NCBI GenBank assembly: GCA_030737875.1
Contig: CM060915.1
Coordinates: 570,074,577-570,138,576 of the forward strand
Direction of reading: 5' to 3'
DNA: 64,000 bases
DNA from: Allium sativum
Taxonomy: Eukaryota > Streptophyta > Magnoliopsida > Asparagales > Amaryllidaceae
A program made the translations under genes and the position numbers. Each line of letters starts with the position of its first letter. The first letter of the stretch is position 1. Under the pieces are notes generated by a model. The model saw nothing but the letters and a program-made list of their open reading frames with translations. It searched no databases and had not been told where the DNA came from. Positions 60,600-64,000 of the stretch are shown here, piece after piece.

Positions 60600-61560
60600 G
60601 GAGTTAACCAAGTGAATTGGTTGAGTTAAACGAAGTGAATTAGTTAAGTTAAACTAAAGGATTAATCGATGTGAATTAGTTAAGTTAAACTAAAGGATTT
60701 ATCGATGTGAATTAGTTAAGTTAACTAAGTGGTTAATCGAAGTAAATTAGTTGAGTTAAACTAAGTGAACCGGCTAGAGTTAATCAACGTGAATTAACTA
60801 AGTTAAACTAAGTGGATTAGTTCAGTTAATCGTGACAAGTAAATCAAGTTAGGGTAAACCATTTGAGTTAACCAGTTAGAGTTAACCATTTGAGTTAACC
60901 AGTTTGAGTTGACCAGTTAGAGTTGATCAGTTAGAGTTGACCAGTTAAAGTTGACCAGTTAGAGTTATCCAAGTGGAGTTAATCGAGTAGAGTTGTCGAA
61001 TATCACTTATCCGAAGTAGAGTTATCGGATATAGTATATTCGAGAGAAGAGTAATCGAATATAGTTTATTCGAGTGGAGAAATCAAATGTTATGCATTTG
61101 AGAAGAGTTACCGAATATTATTTATTCGAAGAGTAGTTACCGAATATTAGTTATTCGAAGTTAGTTAATCCAAAGGAGTTATTCGAAGTTAGTTAATCCA
61201 AAGGAGTTATTCGAAGTTAGTTAATCCAAAAGAGTTATTCGAAGTTAGCTAATCCAAAGGAGTTATTCGAAGTTAGTTAATCCAAAGGAGTTAGTCGAAT
61301 ATTAGTTATTCGAATAGAGTTAAAGGAGTTATCGATTTTAGTTTGATCGAAAAGAGTTATCGATTAGTAAATCGAACGGAGATTTTCGAATATAGCATAT
61401 TCGAAAGAAAGAGATCGAATATTGTTTATTCGAAAGAGAGATTTCGAATATGAGTTATTCGAAGAGAGATAATCGAATATAGGTTATTCGAAGAACAGTT
61501 AATCAAATAGAGATTACTCGAAAGAGAGTTATACGTCGAATTCGATTATATAAAATTCGG
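60600..61560 (+). repeat. Tandem repeat field in F
   Basis: Three linked families: AGTTAAACTAAGTGAATTAG-like units (60600-60840), 18-bp AGAGTTGACCAGTT-like units (60850-60975), and a regular 28-bp array of AAGTTAGTTAATCCAAAGGA plus GTTATTCG (61153-61290, about five units), followed by TTATTCGAAAGAGA-like units to 61560. No coding content. Confidence 0.85.
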
Positions 61561-63284
61561 GAAAGTACTATTTACCTTCTGGGTTTTAAATCAAGGTATA
61601 GTATAATCAAACGTTTTCATATAAGAAGTGGATTCGTAACCTGAATCCGAAAATTTGCGTAAACAGATGATTGTAAAAAGTGAGTGACGAGCTTCATCTA
61701 TTTCACAGTAAAGGACGTTGTTCAATTAAGGTCTGAGAGATAATTATACCCCAACTTGATTTACTTCAGAATTGACAAAGGAATAGTTGTGGTTCGATAG
61801 AAAAGGTTGATTTGAAATATAGTTAAGTAATAAGCGATAAATGGATTAAGCGAAACGATGTTTTATACAACGTTCATTGGAAATCCGTAAATGAGTTTTG
61901 GAAACGTTTACCAAATATAGTCGGATATGTTTTCTAAACATAGAAAATGAAATGTTTTCATGATAAGAATTTAAGAAATAGAGTTAAGCAAATTCAGAAA
62001 CTGACTGGAGAGGGTAAGTTGAACGGTTTTCTAAGTGACGATCTGATGTTGGTTTCGACCTTCTGTATTGATACTTAGAGAATTGTTCTCATACTAGTTA
62101 CAGTTAGGGACTGATAGTTGCGAAATAATAGTGATGTGAAAATAAACTACGGAAATGTTTTCCAATGATTAATAACATATATTTTCTAAATATATGAAAT
62201 AAGGAAATATGAACATATATATGTATATGATGATTGACCGATCGAATTTCCATTTGGAAATAACATCGTTGTTTGTACACCGACATGTTTTCATTTGATA
62301 GTTGAATCACAGACTATCAAAGCTTTTACCATTTTAACGTTGTTATTATGGAGAGACCGGTTGGATTATTATCCAAAGAACCACTCTGTATTGGCATAAG
62401 CGTTGCGAGCAATATCTGCCAAAGATAAATTGAAGACGGAGTAAAGTGCAAGGGCTATTGTATAAGTCTTAGATAACAGTGACTAAGATGGATATACTGA
62501 ATAGTGCCTTCGGTTTGTCCAGTCCCAGGACAACGTATATGGAAGAAGGTCTGACAGAGTATATCCAATGGATCACGTAAGTTGATCTGTTCAAACGTAT
62601 TCACGTTTGGTGGCGGAGGAATTCGTTTCTCTTAGCTGTATACCCGTGTTATTTTTGAATAAGTCAATTTGTGATTTGGCGGGTATGACGATGTGGCATT
62701 CAAAGTGAATGGTGATCAGATGTTCTGAAGATAGACGTAGCTTCTAGCCTCACACCAGGAAGTAACAAAAGTTGGGCTAGGCAGCATGGCTAGTTGGGTC
62801 ATTCCCAAGCAGGGTGTATTGTCACCGATCTAGAGAATATTCATATTTATACTTCTTTTTGATTCTGTATCTTCGGATGACGGTTTGATGGCCTACAACC
62901 GTGGTGGCAATATATTCGCGACACTCAAGCTAAATGAGTGAGCGGTCATGTGTGGCCGGGTTGCAAGACGTTCTTGTTGAACCCTGAGTGTATCACCTCT
63001 AGAGTACACTATTCAGAAGGTGCTCCCATACCTTGTCTGTTGGAATCCATTCTCCGATAAGCGCCCTGCGGTTTATGATTTTATACTATGTATGTAGAAC
63101 GTGAGATGCAAGCGTTTCTGCTAGATTGATACCTATTTGTACTTAGACATTATTAAAATATCACAATGATATTGCTTGTCAAAGTTGTTTAGATACTCAT
63201 AAGGAAAAACCCGTTCCGTATTCACGGCGTGGTCTTATGAGATATCATATACCTGTTCAATTGTTTTAAATTGTTTTACTTATA

Positions 63285-63299
63285 CCAGTCCCATGACTG
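63285..63299 (+). promoter_or_regulatory. F conserved hairpin CCAGTC-CCAT-GACTG
   Basis: Same stem and position (about 390 bp from the LTR end) as in the other LTRs, in an LTR otherwise poorly conserved with them. Confidence 0.5.
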
Positions 63300-63643
63300 A
63301 CCCGGAGTTTACTTTGTTGTTTTCCCTAAACTCTTGGGTGCCTAAATTTGTACGGGCAGTCAAGTAGTTGGGATTTTACAGATATACTTGGAGAGCTTGG
63401 AGCAGGAGGCTGCAAGATTTTATAGCTATAGTTATTTCCGCTGTGTTGTAAGTGTTGTACTCTGATAAGTGCTATTGTGTATATATAACTGTTTACTTCA
63501 AAGTTATGTTATATATTATATGTTATTCATTCCGCCGTGAGATTCGTGTTACTCTGATGATTCTGATGTTCTTCTTCTTCTTCTATTCTATTAGTTCTAT
63601 CTTTTCTTTCTCACCTTCTAAATTCTTTCACTAACGTTCTCGG

Positions 63644-63672
63644 AATTTCCGACTCTCGAGGAGTCGGAAATT
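63644..63672 (+). terminator. F terminal hairpin, 12-bp perfect arms
   Basis: AATTTCCGACTC and GAGTCGGAAATT with loop TCGAG, extendable with one bulged base to 63642-63675, 10 bp before the LTR end. It could affect reverse transcription or RNA 3'-end formation near the U5 end; calling it a terminator is a guess. Confidence 0.35.
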
Positions 63673-63685
63673 TCCAGCTGTTACA

Positions 63686-64000
63686 AGAGCCTAGTATGGC
63701 GACATGATATATGATACTCATGCCGTCTATGATTGATACTTATGATTTGAAGTTGTTTTATACACTATGCACTTATAATAGTATCAAATGATTTGTTTTA
63801 AACGTACCAAGCATGTTTGGCTATTATAAGGGAAAACCCTATCCCCCGGCTTGCGTTGCATTGTGTGATAGGACCTGGGTCTTATAATAGCTTCATTTTT
63901 CCAAAAAGCATTGCGCTGTTTTGTTATATGCACTGGTATTCTTGGGAGGAAACCTGTTCCGTGTTATACGGCGTGGTCCCTTGATATATCTGATTTAAAG
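63686..64000 (+). repeat. Element E 3' LTR, third piece (runs off window)
   Basis: Resumes with AGAGCCTAGTATGGCGACAT and follows 35388-35703 of E's 5' LTR with few differences. About 400 bp of this LTR should remain beyond the window. 63686-63690 is also the right AGAGC target copy of F. Confidence 0.95.

Larger units (their letters stand above)
57467..63685 (+). mobile_element. F: 6,219-bp solo LTR of a third giant-LTR family
   Basis: Begins TGTAATGGCGCG and ends CCAGCTGTTACA with perfect 5-bp flanks. It contains no primer site, polypurine tract or gag-pol, so it is a solo LTR left by recombination between two LTRs. It shares sparse landmarks with C/D/E: AATGTACAGGATTCA with CCGGATTT near 57817-57845, CAGAATAGTCGCTAC near 57951, GATCTGATGTTGGTTTCG near 62040, TTTGGTGGCGGAGGAATT near 62608, and the conserved hairpin 63285-63299. 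Between landmarks the sequence is unalignable by eye, so it is a distant relative. Confidence 0.92.

Noticed and set aside
57467..63685. F as a full-length element or DNA transposon
   Set aside because: TG...CA ends, a 5-bp target duplication, shared LTR landmarks and lack of a primer site or coding region fit a solo LTR better; no terminal inverted repeat beyond the usual LTR dinucleotides is seen.

Overview
The window is plant nuclear DNA made almost entirely of nested long-terminal-repeat (LTR) retrotransposons. The evidence for a plant is: primer-binding sites TGGTATCAGAGC, complementary to the 3' end of plant initiator tRNA-Met; Ty3/Gypsy polyproteins whose integrase C-terminus resembles plant chromoviruses (probably Tekay/Del-like, from motif recall); and LTRs beginning TGTAACAACCCG or a variant. 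I see no intact host gene, rRNA, tRNA or CRISPR array. The exact species cannot be told; a large, repeat-rich flowering-plant genome is the best guess.

Layout, left to right. 1-1117 is the 3' end of an LTR (relative of element B) lying against the truncated integrase end of element A. 1118-21465 is element A on the minus strand: a decayed gag-pol (1118-4734 and 15787-16288) and a 4.9-kb 5' LTR (16543-21465). A's gag is split by element B (4735-15786), a young complete chromovirus on the plus strand with 2.95-kb LTRs, target duplication AGCTT, and a gag-pol carrying two frameshifts. A itself sits in the 5' LTR of element C, whose visible parts are the LTR end (21466-22079), a short non-coding interior (22080-23335) and a 6.46-kb 3' LTR (23336-29796). 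A 221-bp island (29797-30017) separates C from element E: 5' LTR 30018-36108, non-coding interior 36109-37156, and a 3' LTR cut into three pieces (37157-39567, 54433-57466, 63686-64000 and beyond). The first cut is element D (39568-54432, minus strand), complete, with two 6.9-kb LTRs around 1.04 kb of interior. The second cut is F (57467-63685), a 6.2-kb solo LTR with perfect AGAGC target duplications.

C, D and E share one unusual design: giant LTRs making up about nine tenths of the element, an interior of only 1.0-1.25 kb with primer site and polypurine tract but no coding capacity. Their LTRs, and those of the coding element A and solo LTR F, look like genes in layout: a TATA box 860-1120 bp from the LTR start, a GC-rich first-exon-like block, a GTRAGT or similar donor-like site, an AT-rich stretch (minisatellite-like in C, D and E), then in C, D and E a short conserved second block ending at a GTGAG...CTCAC near-palindrome. 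Near the LTR 3' end all families, including B, carry a CCAGTC-N4-GACTGG-type hairpin with compensatory changes. Related LTR ends and PBS suggest, but do not prove, that A-type elements supply proteins in trans to the non-coding C/D/E elements. LTR-to-LTR differences judged by eye (C about 8-10% over a short stretch, E about 5%, D 1-2%, B under 1%) agree with the nesting order.
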